DNA of 64,000 bases from Diphasiastrum complanatum. Its lineage: Eukaryota; Streptophyta; Lycopodiopsida; Lycopodiales; Lycopodiaceae. The stretch is taken from positions 62,001-126,000 of the forward strand of contig MU831543.1 of NCBI GenBank assembly GCA_029204225.1, given 5' to 3'. The notes under the pieces are model-generated. The model had not been told where the DNA came from. It was given only the letters and a program-made list of their open reading frames with translations, and did not search any database. The translations under genes and the position numbers were made by a program. This document shows, piece after piece, positions 32,710 through 46,495 of this stretch (positions are counted from its first letter, which is position 1; each line of letters starts with the position of its first letter).

Positions 32710-32872
32710 TTTCATGCGGGCGATAGTGGCTAGGTTTGCTTCATCTCATCTCCCTTCATTGGCCGACTCACCACCTCTTTACGTTTTACATACAAATCAT
32801 CATAATTGTAAGTTGATCCAAGGAGTTTATCTATTATTTGCCACTATCCCACGACAAGAAACCACAAAACTT

Positions 32873-33554
32873 AGTGACGTGAGGAAGACGAGTGTCATAG
32901 TCGAAATACGATTGTTATCCTTGTCAAGAAGAGTTTATGACAAAATAGGCAATGTCAAAAAAATCAAACATTGTGTAATTTTAGCCCCAATATACTTAAA
33001 GAAGCGTGATAAGTTGAAAATTTATCGGTTGCCCAGGCTTATGCCATACTTGTCTGTTTTTTCCTAATCAAGTGAGGATAGTTGTAAGTATGTTTGTCTA
33101 TATTAAATAATCAAGTATTGGATGTTTCAAGAGGTATTAATTGTCCTATTACTGGTTTTTTATGGTTACTTAGTGTTGTGAGTTATTGCTTGCTAGGTGA
33201 CCATTTTTTGTAACCCATAACGCAAATGATAAGTTTATTGATTGCAAGTAATTATTTATTTTTATTTTGACATCTCGTGTCTAGCATTGGTATTGTTTGC
33301 TTCATTATGGTTACACCGTATTTTGTTATGGTGAAGTTCAATTATATAGGCAGCCTGAGATTACGACGCCTATAAATAGGTAACGTATTGATCACTAATG
33401 TACTCTACAATTAAAGAATTATTACAAGTAATGTTTAACAATGTTTATGATGCATAAATCATGAATGTAACAAAATGACATCATCACAGGATGAGAGTTC
33501 TCATCCATTCTCATTCCTCTAGTTTGATTAGTCGTTTGACAAATTGTATTTCAA
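32873..33554 (+). repeat. S2 repeat, tandem copy 1
   Basis: Counterpart of 11689-12370 at offset 21184; same uncertain LTR-like character. 33555-34156 is the leader-like stretch without clear genes. Confidence 0.45.
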
Positions 33555-34156
33555 AGTAGGTAAGGTAGCAATTGCACCAAACAGGTGAGCAAGCAAACCC
33601 CATAGGTATGCCATCGATTTGTTTCTAACTTCTATTTCGAAATTGAATGATACAGCTGGAGATCAACACATTGTTCCACCAGATCAATGTTTACTCAACC
33701 AATGTTCATAATCTTGTTGATTTTAGGTCAAAATCCATTGACCTTAATTTTATAACATAGGCTTCTATGTTCTTTGGTTACATTTGCTAGCTTGTACACT
33801 TCATGTATCATGTGTGTGATAATTGTAGTTAACCTATCTGGCCTTCGTAGTAGCATGTTTTCATAGCACTTTGAGATGCCACAAAACATGCTTCAATCAA
33901 GAGGAGCCACTTGGCCTTCCACTTTGAATTATTGAATGAAGCTGAGGCCGGAATTATGCATAGAACAGTCACCCGAACTATGATCATAAGATCAAAGAAG
34001 TTGTGGAGACAAGTGGAACCATGCTAGTTGCAGATGAAGAACACAATTTTGATACCGATACGATGCAGATTGTGACTCGCAGTCGCCAATGGAGCACATG
34101 ATAGAGGAGCAAACATCCCAGTTCAAGATGAGCATACAGCTCAAAAACCTAATTTG

Positions 34157-34450
34157 ATGAAGGAAGTTGTTGAGGATGATATCGAAACATTGCTATTTGA
34201 AGATGGCTACCAACCTCCTAAGGAGATCAGAGAGAAATTCAAAAGAGCGAAGGTCAAGCCGACTGCTGAAGAAGTCCGAAAATTTGATTTGTCCGATTTA
34301 ACCTCTGGTACGATTTTTCTAGCTTTACAATCTTTATTCAATAATGCTGGAAGTGTGATAGATTATGTTAGAGACAAAGAGTTCCAAAACTGTTGCTGGT
34401 GTCAACAACGAAGGAACAACAATTGGAAGACCACTTTATGCATGCCATAA
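34157..34450 (+). pseudogene. Gypsy-like or unknown fragment, tandem copy 1 (frameshifted)
   Basis: As 12973-13261, but an added A in ccaaaact shifts the frame after VRDKEFQ; the new frame ends at 34450. Identical shift in copies 2 and 3. LTR1b (minus) follows to 34807. Confidence 0.45.
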
Positions 34451-34807
34451 TTTAGAAATGCACAAAAATTTGATCATAAACACTTAGATATGACCTAGGA
34501 CTGTCCATGTCCGTACAACATCAATACAGAACAATAATTCACACTTGTGAAAGCTAGATCAACCATAAAATCAACATTCTACACATAGAAACTCAAGATA
34601 TCACATCAGTTGGACATAGAAACACAAGAGATGAATTCTCTACAAAGAAAGAATTTTGATTGATTATTTTTCCATGAAGGTATAGCTACTTATAGCTTCC
34701 AAAATGTCATTTTCCCACTTGTCCCAAACTTGACCTCAATTGGAAACAACTAAATTCTTCATCAAAAACCTAGAAATACTAGTCTAGATGCAATGTATCA
34801 TATTTAG

Positions 34808-37800
34808 TCAACGAAGGTTCCTAAGGAAATTAAGGTGCTCGGCGAAGGTTCTCAAAATGTCATATTGTTGAGCATTCGCCTAACTGTAAAAAGAGACTTT
34901 TTTTTGGAAAAGAACCTTCGCCCTCTTCAATATAGATATATCTGAAGTGGATGTACAATCTGAAAGCTCAGCGAAGGTTTCCAATACTATATAGGCAATT
35001 TATGACCGAAATAGTGATTTTATAAGTCATTTTTTTGTCAAAATTACTTTCCTTTCTCTTTTTCTATTTTGATGACTTTTCTAACTTTTGCTTATCAATC
35101 TTTCCTCATTTTTTTTTGTCTTTTCCAAAAAAAACTTAACAATCAAATATTGAAAACAAAAAACTGAAAAACAATTAAAAATAAAATATCATTTAGATCA
35201 TGTTTGCTGAACTGGCGGAGCAGGTTGCCAAAACTTGCGTAATCGGCTGCCATTCACATGAGTATCTAATCGTTTTCCGTCCAAGTGCTCAAGAATTACT
35301 GCGCCATAGTTCAGGATTTCATTCACTTTATACGGGCCTTCACCGATAAACTTCAATTTTCCCTTGATCAGCTTCGTTTTGTACATCAGTGCGAGATCTC
35401 TTGCTTTTAGATCATTTTTATGCAATTGACGATCGTGCCATGCCTTGCGGCGGGCTTTCTCTGCTGCTAACGCATGAAATGCCATCAATCGTGTTTCACA
35501 TAATTTGTGCAACGCTTCATGACGTAGGTGTAAAGACTTATCATCATTTAACCGTTCTGTTGTCGTTATGCATAAAGATGAAATTTCAAATTCAATCGGC
35601 ATGACAGCATCTTGACCATAAATTAGTTGAAAGGGTGTTTGATTTGTACTACTTTTGTAAGAAGTTCTAAATGCCCATAATGCTGCATACAGTCTATGTT
35701 TTCAATCAAACCGACTTGCTTCAACTGTTTTCGTCATAATAGTGCAGAGAATCTTATTGGAAGATTCAGCTTGGCCATTCTAGTAAGGAGTACTAAATTT
35801 GTGTATAACAAAAAAATCTTCCAGTAAACACTTTATTGTTTGATTAACAAAGTGTGTACCCTGGTCACTGACAATCTCGATCAGACATCCAAATCTGATA
35901 ATAATATTTTCATAGAGAAACTTGGCCGTGACATCAGCAACTTTGACAGCTTTGGCTTCAACCCACTTGGTCATATAATCAGTTGCTACGACAATGTATC
36001 GGGCCTGAGATCCTCACGTGACATGATGAATAGGGCCAACATAATCCAGTCCCATTTCTCAAACGGTGCTTGCGATAAAATCGGATGCAAGGGTTCATAG
36101 TTCTGTCTAGTAGGGTTTAGGGTTGGCTAGCAAAAATCACATGTCTAAATATAATTTTCTATGTCGTTATGAAGCGTAGGCCACCAACAACCTGATTGCA
36201 AAAGTTTGTGAACCATAATATCTATAGAGAAATGTCCTCCGCCCATGCCATCATGTGAAAACATGATTAAATCTGGTATTTCATGCGGGCGATAGTGGCT
36301 AGGTTTGCTTCATCTCATCTCCCTTCATTGGCCGACTCACCACCTCTTTACGTTTTACATACAAATCATCATAATTGTAAGTTGATCCAAGGAGTTTATC
36401 TATTATTTGCCACTATCCCACGACAAGAAACCACAAAACTTAGTGAGGTGAGGAAGACGAGTGTCATAGTCGAAATACGATTGTTATCCTTGTCAAGAAG
36501 AGTTTATGACAAAATAGGCAATGTCAAAAAAATCAAACATTGTGTAATTTTAGCCCCAATATACTTAAAGAAGCGTGATAAGTTGAAAATTTATCGGTTG
36601 CCCAGGCTTATGCCATACTTGTCTGTTTTTTCCTAATCAAGTGAGGATAGTTGTAAGTATGTTTGTCTATATTAAATAATCAAGTATTGGATGTTTCAAG
36701 AGGTATTAATTGTCCTATTACTGGTTTTTTATGGTTACTTAGTGTTGTGAGTTATTGCTTGCTAGATGACCATTTTTTGTAACCCATAACGCAAATGATA
36801 AGTTTATTGATTGCAAGTAATTATTTATTTTTATTTTGACATCTCGTGTCTAGCATTGGTATTGTTTGCTTCATTATGGTTACACCGTATTTTGTTATGG
36901 TGAAGTTTAATTATATAGGCAGCCTGAGATTACGACGCCTATAAATAGGTAACGTATTGATCACTAATGTACTCTACAATTAAAGAATTATTACAAGTAA
37001 TGTTTAACAATGTTTATGATGCATAAATCATGAATGTAACAAAATGACATCATCACAGGATGAGAGTTCTCATCCATTCTCATTCCTCTAGTTTGATTAG
37101 TCGTTTGACAAATTGTATTTCAAAGTAGGTAAGGTAGCAATTGCACCAAACAGGTGAGCAAGCAAACCCCATAGGTATGCCATCGATTTGTTTCTAGCTT
37201 CTATTTCGAAATTGAATGATACAGCTGGAGATCAACACATTGTTCCACCAGATCAATGTTTGCTCAACCAATGTTCATAATCTTGTTGATTTTAGGTCAA
37301 AATCCATTGACCTTAATTTTATAACATAGGCTTCTATGTTCTTTGGTTACATTTGCTAGCTTGTACACTTCATGTATCATGTGTGTGATAATTGTAGTTA
37401 ACCTATCTGGCCTTCGTAGTAGCATGTTTTCATAGCACTTTGAGATGCCACAAAACATGCTTCAATCAAGAGGAGCCACTTGGCCTTCCACTTTGAATTA
37501 TTGAATGAAGCTGAGGCCGGAATTATGCATAGAACAGTCACCCGAACTATGATCATAAGATCAAAGAAGTTGTGGAGACAAGTGGAACCATGCTAGTTGC
37601 AGATGAAGAACACAATTTTGATACCGATACGATGCAGATTGTGACTCGCAGTCGCCAATGGAGCACATGATAGAGGAGCAAACATCCCAGTTCAAGATGA
37701 GCATACAGCTCAAAAACCTAATTTGATGAAGGAAGTTGTTGAGGATGATATCGAAACATTGCTATTTGAAGATGGCTACCAACCTCCTAAGGAGATCAGA

Positions 37801-38376
37801 GAGAAATTCAAAAGAGCGAAGGTCAAGCCGACTGCTGAAGAAGTCCGAAAATTTGATTTGTCCGATTTAACCTCTGGTACGATTTTTCTAGCTTTACAAT
37901 CTTTATTCAATAATGCTGGAAGTGTGATAGATTATGTTAGAGACAAAGAGTTCCAAAACTGTTGCTGGTGTCAACAACGAAGGAACAACAATTGGAAGAC
38001 CACTTTATGCATGCCATAATTTAGAAATGCACAAAAATTTGATCATAAACACTTAGATATGACCTAGGACTGTCCATGTCCGTACAACATCAATACAGAA
38101 CAATAATTCACACTTGTGAAAGCTAGATCAACCATAAAATCAACATTCTACACATAGAAACTCAAGATATCACATCAGTTGGACATAGAAACACAAGAGA
38201 TGAATTCTCTACAAAGAAAGAATTTTGATTGATTATTTTTCCATGAAGGTATAGCTACTTATAGCTTCCAAAATGTCATTTTCCCACTTGTCCCAAACTT
38301 GACCTCAATTGGAAACAACTAAATTCTTCATCAAAAACCTAGAAATACTAGTCTAGATGCAATGTATCATATTTAG
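34808..38376. repeat. 3569-bp tandem unit, copy 2
   Basis: Begins at the duplication junction catatttag|tcaacgaagg. Same length as copies 1 and 3 to the base. Closer to copy 3 than to copy 1 in the N/integrase part (for example tttgctgaactgg, ttttccgtccaag, ataaattagttg). Confidence 0.95.
35198..36278 (-). pseudogene. Ty3/gypsy integrase pseudogene, tandem copy 2
   Basis: The C-terminal frame is longer here (134 codons, 35198-35602, starting MPIEFEISSLCITT) because the codon after PIEF is GAA. The core and zinc regions are still split by stops. Telomere-like patch at 36115-36125. 36442-37123 is S2; 37726-38019 is the frameshifted gypsy-like fragment. Confidence 0.85.
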
Positions 38377-41300
38377 TCAACGAAGGTTCCTAAGGAAATT
38401 AAGGTGCTCGGCGAAGGTTCTCAAAATGTCATATTGTTGAGCATTCGCCTAACTGTAAAAAGAGACTTTTTTTTGGAAAAGAACCTTCGCCCTCTTCAAT
38501 ATAGATATATCTGAAGTGGATGTACAATCTGAAAGCTCAGCGAAGGTTTCCAATACTATATAGGCAATTTATGACCGAAATAGTGATTTTATAAGTCATT
38601 TTTTTGTCAAAATTACTTTCCTTTCTCTTTTTCTATTTTGATGACTTTTCTAACTTTTGCTTATCAATCTTTCCTCATTTTTTTTTGTCTTTTCCAAAAA
38701 AAACTTAACAATCAAATATTGAAAACAAAAAACTGAAAAACAATTAAAAATAAAATATCATTTAGATCATGTTTGCTGAACTGGCGGAGCAGGTTGCCAA
38801 AACTTGCGTAATCGGCTGCCATTCACATGAGTATCTAATCGTTTTCCGTCCAAGTGCTCAAGAATTACTGCGCCATAGTTCAGGATTTCATTCACTTTAT
38901 ACGGGCCTTCACCGATAAACTTCAATTTTCCCTTGATCAGCTTCGTTTTGTACATCAGTGCGAGATCTCTTGCTTTTAGATCATTTTTATGCAATTGACG
39001 ATCGTGCCATGCCTTGCGGCGGGCTTTCTCTGCTGCTAACGCATGAAATGCCATCAATCGTGTTTCACATAATTTGTGCAACGCTTCATGACGTAGGTGT
39101 AAAGACTTATCATCATTTAACCGTTCTGTTGTCGTTATGCATAAAGATGAAATTTCAAATTCAATCGGCATGACAGCATCTTGACCATAAATTAGTTGAA
39201 AGGGTGTTTGATTTGTACTACTTTTGTAAGAAGTTCTAAATGCCCATAATGCTGCATACAGTCTATGTTTTCAATCAAACCGACTTGCTTCAACTGTTTT
39301 CGTCATAATAGTGCAGAGAATCTTATTGGAAGATTCAGCTTGGCCATTCTAGTAAGGAGTACTAAATTTGTGTATAACAAAAAAATCTTCCAGTAAACAC
39401 TTTATTGTTTGATTAACAAAGTGTGTACCCTGGTCACTGACAATCTCGATCAGACATCCAAATCTGATAATAATATTTTCATAGAGAAACTTGGCCGTGA
39501 CATCAGCAACTTTGACAGCTTTGGCTTCAACCCACTTGGTCATATAATCAGTTGCTACGATAATGTATCGGGCCTGAGATCCTCACGTGACATGATGAAT
39601 AGGGCCAACATAATCCAGTCCCATTTCTCAAACGGTGCTTGCGATAAAATCGGATGCAAGGGTTCATAGTTCTGTCTAGTAGGGTTTAGGGTTGGCTAGC
39701 AAAAATCACATGTCTAAATATAATTTTCTATGTCGTTATGAAGCGTAGGCCACCAACAACCTGATTGCAAAAGTTTGTGAACCATAATATCTATAGAGAA
39801 ATGTCCTCCGCCCATGCCATCATGTGAAAACATGATTAAATCTGGTATTTCATGCGGGCGATAGTGGCTAGGTTTGCTTCATCTCATCTCCCTTCATTGG
39901 CCGACTCACCACCTCTTTACGTTTTACATACAAATCATCATAATTGTAAGTTGATCCAAGGAGTTTATCTATTATTTGCCACTATCCCACGACAAGAAAC
40001 CACAAAACTTAGTGAGGTGAGGAAGACGAGTGTCATAGTCGAAATACGATTGTTATCCTTGTCAAGAAGAGTTTATGACAAAATAGGCAATGTCAAAAAA
40101 ATCAAACATTGTGTAATTTTAGCCCCAATATACTTAAAGAAGCGTGATAAGTTGAAAATTTATCGGTTGCCCAGGCTTATGCCATACTTGTCTGTTTTTT
40201 CCTAATCAAGTGAGGATAGTTGTAAGTATGTTTGTCTATATTAAATAATCAAGTATTGGATGTTTCAAGAGGTATTAATTGTCCTATTACTGGTTTTTTA
40301 TGGTTACTTAGTGTTGTGAGTTATTGCTTGCTAGATGACCATTTTTTGTAACCCATAACGCAAATGATAAGTTTATTGATTGCAAGTAATTATTTATTTT
40401 TATTTTGACATCTCGTGTCTAGCATTGGTATTGTTTGCTTCATTATGGTTACACCGTATTTTGTTATGGTGAAGTTTAATTATATAGGCAGCTTGAGATT
40501 ACGACGCCTATAAATAGGTAACGTATTGATCACTAATGTACTCTACAATTAAAGAATTATTACAAGTAATGTTTAACAATGTTTATGATGCATAAATCAT
40601 GAATGTAACAAAATGACATCATCACAGGATGAGAGTTCTCATCCATTCTCATTCCTCTAGTTTGATTAGTCGTTTGACAAATTGTATTTCAAAGTAGGTA
40701 AGGTAGCAATTGCACCAAACAGGTGAGCAAGCAAACCCCATAGGTATGCCATCGATTTGTTTCTAGCTTCTATTTCGAAATTGAATGATACAGCTGGAGA
40801 TCAACACATTGTTCCACCAGATCAATGTTTGCTCAACCAATGTTCATAATCTTGTTGATTTTAGGTCAAAATCCATTGACCTTAATTTTATAACATAGGC
40901 TTCTGTGTTCTTTGGTTACATTTGCTAGCTTGTACACTTCATGTATCATGTGTGTGATAATTGTAGTTAACCTATCTGGCCTTCGTAGTAGCATGTTTTC
41001 ATAGCACTTTGAGATGCCACAAAACATGCTTCAATCAAGAGGAGCCACTTGGCCTTCCACTTTGAATTATTGAATGAAGCTGAGGCCGGAATTATGCATA
41101 GAACAGTCACCCGAACTATGATCATAAGATCAAAGAAGTTGTGGAGACAAGTGGAACCATGCTAGTTGCAGATGAAGAACACAATTTTGATACCGATACG
41201 ATGCAGATTGTGACTCGCAGTCGCCAATGGAGCACATGATAGAGGAGCAAACATCCCAGTTCAAGATGAGCATACAACTCAAAAACCTAATTTGATGAAG

Positions 41301-41945
41301 GAAGTTGTTGAGGATGATATCGAAACATTGCTATTTGAAGATGGCTACCAACCTCCTAAGGAGATCAGAGAGAAATTCAAAAGAGCGAAGGTCAAGCCGA
41401 CTGCTGAAGAAGTCCGAAAATTTGATTTGTCCGATTTAACCTCTGGTACAATTTTTCTAGCTTTACAATCTTTATTCAATAATGCTGGAAGTGTGATAGA
41501 TTATGTTAGAGACAAAGAGTTCCAAAACTGTTGCTGGTGTCAACAACGAAGGAACAACAATTGGAAGACCACTTTATGCATGCCATAATTTAGAAATGCA
41601 CAAAAATTTGATCATAAACACTTAGATATGACCTAGGACTGTCCATGTTCGTACAACATCAATACAGAACAATAATTCACACTTGTGAAAGCTAGATCAA
41701 CCATAAAATCAACATTCTACACATAGAAACTCAAGATATCACATCAGTTGGACATAGAAACACAAGAGATGAATTCTCTACAAAGAAAGAATTTTGATTG
41801 ATTATTTTTCCATGAAGGTATAGCTACTTATAGCTTCCAAAATGTCATTTTCCCACTTGTCCCAAACTTGACCTCAATTGGAAACAACTAAATTCTTCAT
41901 CAAAAACCTAGAAATACTAGTCTAGATGCAATGTATCATATTTAG
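38377..41945. repeat. 3569-bp tandem unit, copy 3
   Basis: Third unit; its right edge runs on into intact LTR1b (tttag|ccaattag), matching 13.6 kb, so this is where the original unit ended. From 38726 it is also the left part of D1-B. A few bases differ from copy 2 (tacgataatg, gcagcttgag, ctgtgttc, ccatgttcg). Confidence 0.95.
38767..39847 (-). pseudogene. Ty3/gypsy integrase pseudogene, tandem copy 3
   Basis: As copy 2, with the 134-codon C-terminal frame (38767-39171) and the telomere-like patch at 39684-39694. 40011-40692 is S2; 41295-41588 is the frameshifted gypsy-like fragment. Confidence 0.85.
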
Positions 41946-42104
41946 CCAATTAGAATGGGTCCAAAATCGAACTCATCCTCTTATCTACTTGCCAAAAATA
42001 GTACAAACACTATTAAGCCCTTATTGAAAAATATGAAACTATCTCAAAGTTGAGATCTCATTTTGGCCTCCAAAAAACAACAAACTAGTTGACAAATTTT
42101 CACA
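41585..42104 (-). repeat. LTR1b, long copy (D1-B)
   Basis: Counterpart of 13262-13781; start TGTGAAAAATTTG in this copy (one base different from TGTGAAAAATTGTC) at 42104. Its left part lies in tandem unit 3. Confidence 0.7.
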
Positions 42105-42948
42105 CTCCCTCTTCAACTAGTTTTAGCATAGATTTAGATAGAACTCCAAGTGAGCATGATCTTTTGCATTATATCTTGGGAATAGAAGTATTTAGAACTT
42201 CTCAATTTACTCTCATTTGTCAAGAATGGTATGCTAATTTTATTCTAAAAAGATTTCATATGGTAGATGCAAAGTCTTGTGATACACCAATGGAGTCAAA
42301 TGTAAAGCTCACTATAAGAGGTAATGAAAGATCCTTCAAGGACATTAATCTCTATAGGAAGCTAGTTGGTTCACTCATATATATAACCATCACAAGACCT
42401 GATCTAAGCTATTGTGTTGGTAGATTAAGCCAATCCATGCATGATACTAGTGTGGAGCATTGGAAACTAGGCAAGAGGGTATTGAGATACATCTTGAGAA
42501 CTAATGATTTTAAGATTGTTTATGGAGGATCATAACTAAACCTGTATGGATTTTCATATTCGGACTTCTCTGGAGATCAAATGGATAGGAAATCCATAAG
42601 TGCACATGCTATTTTCATAACTGATGGAGTTATCTCTTGGACGTCAAAAAAACAAGCTACAATCTCATTGTCATCTAGTGAGGCCGATCAGTACAAAGCT
42701 CTTACATCTTGCACAAAGGATATGTTATGGATCAAAAGGATGGTAATGGATTTTCACTTGTTGGATTTTTTAGAGAGTTCAATCATCTTTTGTGATAAGC
42801 TTTCAAACCAAATATTGGCAAGGAATCCTAATTTTCATGCAAGGAGCAAGCATATTGAAAGTGGCTTATCGAATTGTGGGAGAACAAGTCATGGAGAAGG
42901 GGGTGGAGCTTCAACATGTTTATTCAAGGGAGTGAAGCATAGAACAAC
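42105..42948 (+). pseudogene. Copia-1b 3' pol with inverted RNase H segment (D1-B copy)
   Basis: Counterpart of 13782-14625, with the same TAA and the same extra base before the end. 42949-43149 is the minus-strand RT fragment. Confidence 0.85.
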
Positions 42949-43149
42949 ATCAAACTCTTTTTCTAGTGCCATCTTGATATCATCAACATCTTGATTGTTA
43001 CCTCCACTCAAAATGATATCAATCATATAGATTAGAAGAATGGTAACATCATTTCCAACAAATCTATAGTAAAGTGAATGATCATACTCACTGATCTTGA
43101 AATTTTGAGAAAGAAGAAATGTGTAAGCTTAGCATACCAACTCCTCATT

Positions 43150-43520
43150 TGATTTATACATGCTACTTATCGAATCAATCTATCTTCTTATTGCGTTCAA
43201 CATCATGTCAGAATGTATGCTTCTCTGTAGCTATTTATAACTGATAGATCTCTTATTGTTTCGTGTGATCTATTGAATACTTCAATGTTGCAATATTCTT
43301 TACACTACTTTACACTCTGAAATTGTTTGACTACAAAATCACTTTAGTACTAATGATTCCAAAGTTATTTGCTTAAGGATTGAACGTGACTTCTGTCATT
43401 ATAGCTTTGTTTAATTATTGATAGGCGTAGTCATGCATTAGGAAAGAAGGCTTATTCCGTTGTGCTCAATAGTTCGTTCATATACTTTGAATTATCGAAT
43501 CGTCCTTCCTTCTTCCAACA
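43150..43520 (+). repeat. LTR2, complete copy (D1-B)
   Basis: Counterpart of 14827-15197 at offset 28323. Confidence 0.8.
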
Positions 43521-46495
43521 TAATGAGCTTCGCCCAGATCTATCATGTCGAATTCTGAGGACAACATTCATTTCACATCTTTATTAGTTTGACACTATTG
43601 TTGAATAGCAATGTGTCACCCACGTACGAGGTAATGATAATAAAAAAATGTTGCGCTGACTTGAATTAAACATTCAAATATGAAGTGCTTGGGTTATAAC
43701 CATGATCGATAAAAAAAAGTGTTGATCCTCTACAACCAAGCTCTAGTAGATTGCTTCAAGTCGTAAAGTGCTCTATGGAGTTTAAATACATGATTCTCCT
43801 TATCATTTATCGTCACAAGATATCATGTAGGTATCTTCTTAGATAACTCCATTCAGATACGTTGTATGTACATCCATATGATGTATCTCCAGATTCTTTG
43901 CAGCAACATACGATAGTTACTAGAAGTCTGATTGAAGAATGATTTACTACCGGACTGAAAGTTTCACTATAGTCGATATTCAGGATTTGAAAAAATTCTC
44001 GTGCAACAAGTGGAACTTTCCTTCAATCAATACTTCCATCTGCTTTGTATTTTATCTTAAATACCCATTTGCAATCAACTACATTGTTGTTGGCAAGTAA
44101 TTTGACAATAGTCCAATTTTGGTTTTTGATGAAAGATAAATATTTTCCATCCATAGCTTCTCTCCATGGATCGGAGTCTGACTGACTGAGTGCTTCTTTG
44201 ACAATAGTCAGCTCTCAAATGAGATAAAAAACAAATTCATCAGTATATATGTTAGGTGGTTTGCAATCTCTTGTCGATCTTTTGGGAGATGAATGAGGCT
44301 GATAATCATTTTCTCGATCATATTGTTGTTGAGCTACAACATCTTCTTCTGATTCGTTCTTGATAAGTTTTCGCCTGAAGTTGATGAATTCGAACCTTCG
44401 ATAGAAATGGTCAAATCAAAAATAGGAGTGTTGGATAGTTCGATTGTCTGAGCCTGTGAAGTCGATAAATTGATCCTAAATTGAGCCTGTGAAGGCTGAT
44501 GAATAGCTTGGATTCAACAAAATCATACAACATATGAGTTCTATCTGAAGTGGTATAACCAATGAAAATGGATTTGATATTGTGGGAGTCTAGGTGATCT
44601 CCTGTAATATCTGCACATAGGAGATTCGATAGTGAAGGTTTGGACCCTATCCAAGTTTCATAAGGTGATTTGTTTGAGAGCCCTTTAGTTGAGCATTTGT
44701 TTTGAATATATGCTACAGTGGAAACGGCTTTAGCCCTGAAGGATTTAGGAAGTTTCACGTGAGCAAGCATACTCTTAGCCGCGTCAACTAAAGGTTTGAT
44801 TCTTTCTCTCAACAAGTCCATTCAACTGTGGTGAATAAGAAGCAATGAATTGTTGTTCAATGTCTTTGCTACGGCAATACTCTTTGAATTCGGTTGAGAT
44901 GTATTCTCCCCCATTGTCTTGACCTCAGTGCTTTACTTCTTCAATTTTGAGTTCTGCATGCTCCTTGAATTGTCCGAAGAGGTTGAAAGCCTCCAACTCC
45001 TGCTTAAAGAAATAAACAGTTGTTCTTCTCAAAAAAGATTCTATAAAAGTAATAAAGTACTTTTCACCAAGTAACGACAAAATTTGCATCGGGCCACATA
45101 TATCTAAATGAATAATGTCTAGAATATCTTTTGTTGCATACTTATGAATCAATCTAAATGGAATCCTAGTTTGCTTTCCAACAATGTAGTTGTGATAGAC
45201 AGGGAGGTCGATCTTCTTGTCTAGATGATCGAGATCAAGTATTAAGGATTGTCTAAACATGTTCAATATAAATGTATGATTCAAGTGCCCTGACCTATAG
45301 TGCCAAAGTAATGAATCAATCTATATAAGTATCCAAGCCTCTTTCCGAGTGCAAGGATCTTATTCGTCCTATCAATAATTTGACATTGATCATATTCAAA
45401 TTCTACCCTATGACATAGATTAGTAATTCGGCTTACTGATAATAGATTTTTCGACAGTTTAGAAACATACAAAACATTCAATAGTAACTTGAATTGGTCA
45501 TGTTGGAACTTCAATCTTATAGCGCCTTCACCTGTGATAGTATGTGCACTATCATCGCCAAGATGAATGAATCTTCTTTGTATTGCAAGGCGTATAGGAA
45601 TGAAAATGTTGCAATGACTGGTCATATGTTGAGTGGCTCCAAAATTGAAAAACCGAGCATTATCAACTTGTGTTTTTTGATCTCTAATCATAAAGCTCCT
45701 TCATCCATGTCTTGAACTAGGAATTGACATATAACTGTAACTGCATTTGTCTGTTGATCTGACTACTTCTTGTTGGCGTTCTTCGCTTTCAATATCTTGA
45801 AATCCTTAATCTCATGATTATCATGGTTGCAATATTTATCAAACATCTTCTTCTTCGACTAGGGATTCGATAAGTGCTCTTGACTTTGTCTCGCTTTCTA
45901 ATTCGATAAAAATTGTTTCAAGCCTTTTTTCTTCTAACATTTAGTGAAGTTTATTTACATATAGAGCATGTGATATTGAGTTCGAAGAGTTGTCTGAGCT
46001 TCTTCGATTGTCTTCTTGCAGCAACATAGCGATTACTCTTGAGAGAGTTAAATCTGAGTGTGTCATTATGATCATCACCTAGTTTTCGTATGTAGGTGGC
46101 AGACTCGATAGCAATGTCATAATTGTGTCTTGCTCGTCAATAGTTGATCCAACAACTGCCATCTCCTGCAACAGATTCTTCAACTGGTTAACGTTATTCT
46201 GAAGCAAATCACTGGCAGATATCTTGAGTGAGAAGAATTTTCTTCTAAGATGCAACTTCGAAGTCACGTCTCTCACATCATATAGTGCGCTCATCAGGTT
46301 GTCCCATACTTCTTTTGAAGTTTGAGCTTCAGATACCAATTCACCTATCTACTATATTGAGAATGATTACGTGAAAGCTTTACCATCCTCCAGTTTCCAT
46401 TTGGAGCCGGTTGTGTCGTCTTCAAGCTTCAATTCAATTCCTGTGACAACATCCCATAGTCTATTGGCAATTAGCAAATTAGTGCTCTAATACCA
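43521..46495 (-). pseudogene. Copia-2 Gag-Pol pseudogene, copy IV
   Basis: Counterpart of copy II with the same stops. PBS gctctaatacca at 46484-46495; gag 46079-46339; protease-like 45281-45691; integrase 44411-45284; RT about 43525-44180. Private changes include KSFRAK for KSFWAK in integrase. Confidence 0.88.

Larger units (their letters stand above)
31239..34807. repeat. 3569-bp tandem unit, copy 1
   Basis: Starts tcaacgaagg inside the N repeat and ends catatttag inside LTR1b. Holds, in order: N 5' part, gypsy integrase pseudogene (minus), S2, gypsy-like frame, part of LTR1b (minus). Its left edge continues naturally into the rest of N, so this is where the original unit began. Private changes include acttagtgacgtgagg and ttcaaaggagtatc. 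Confidence 0.95.

Noticed and set aside
34808-41945. A CRISPR-like or classical satellite array
   Set aside because: Units are 3.6 kb composites of retrotransposon pieces with only three copies; there are no short repeats with unique spacers.
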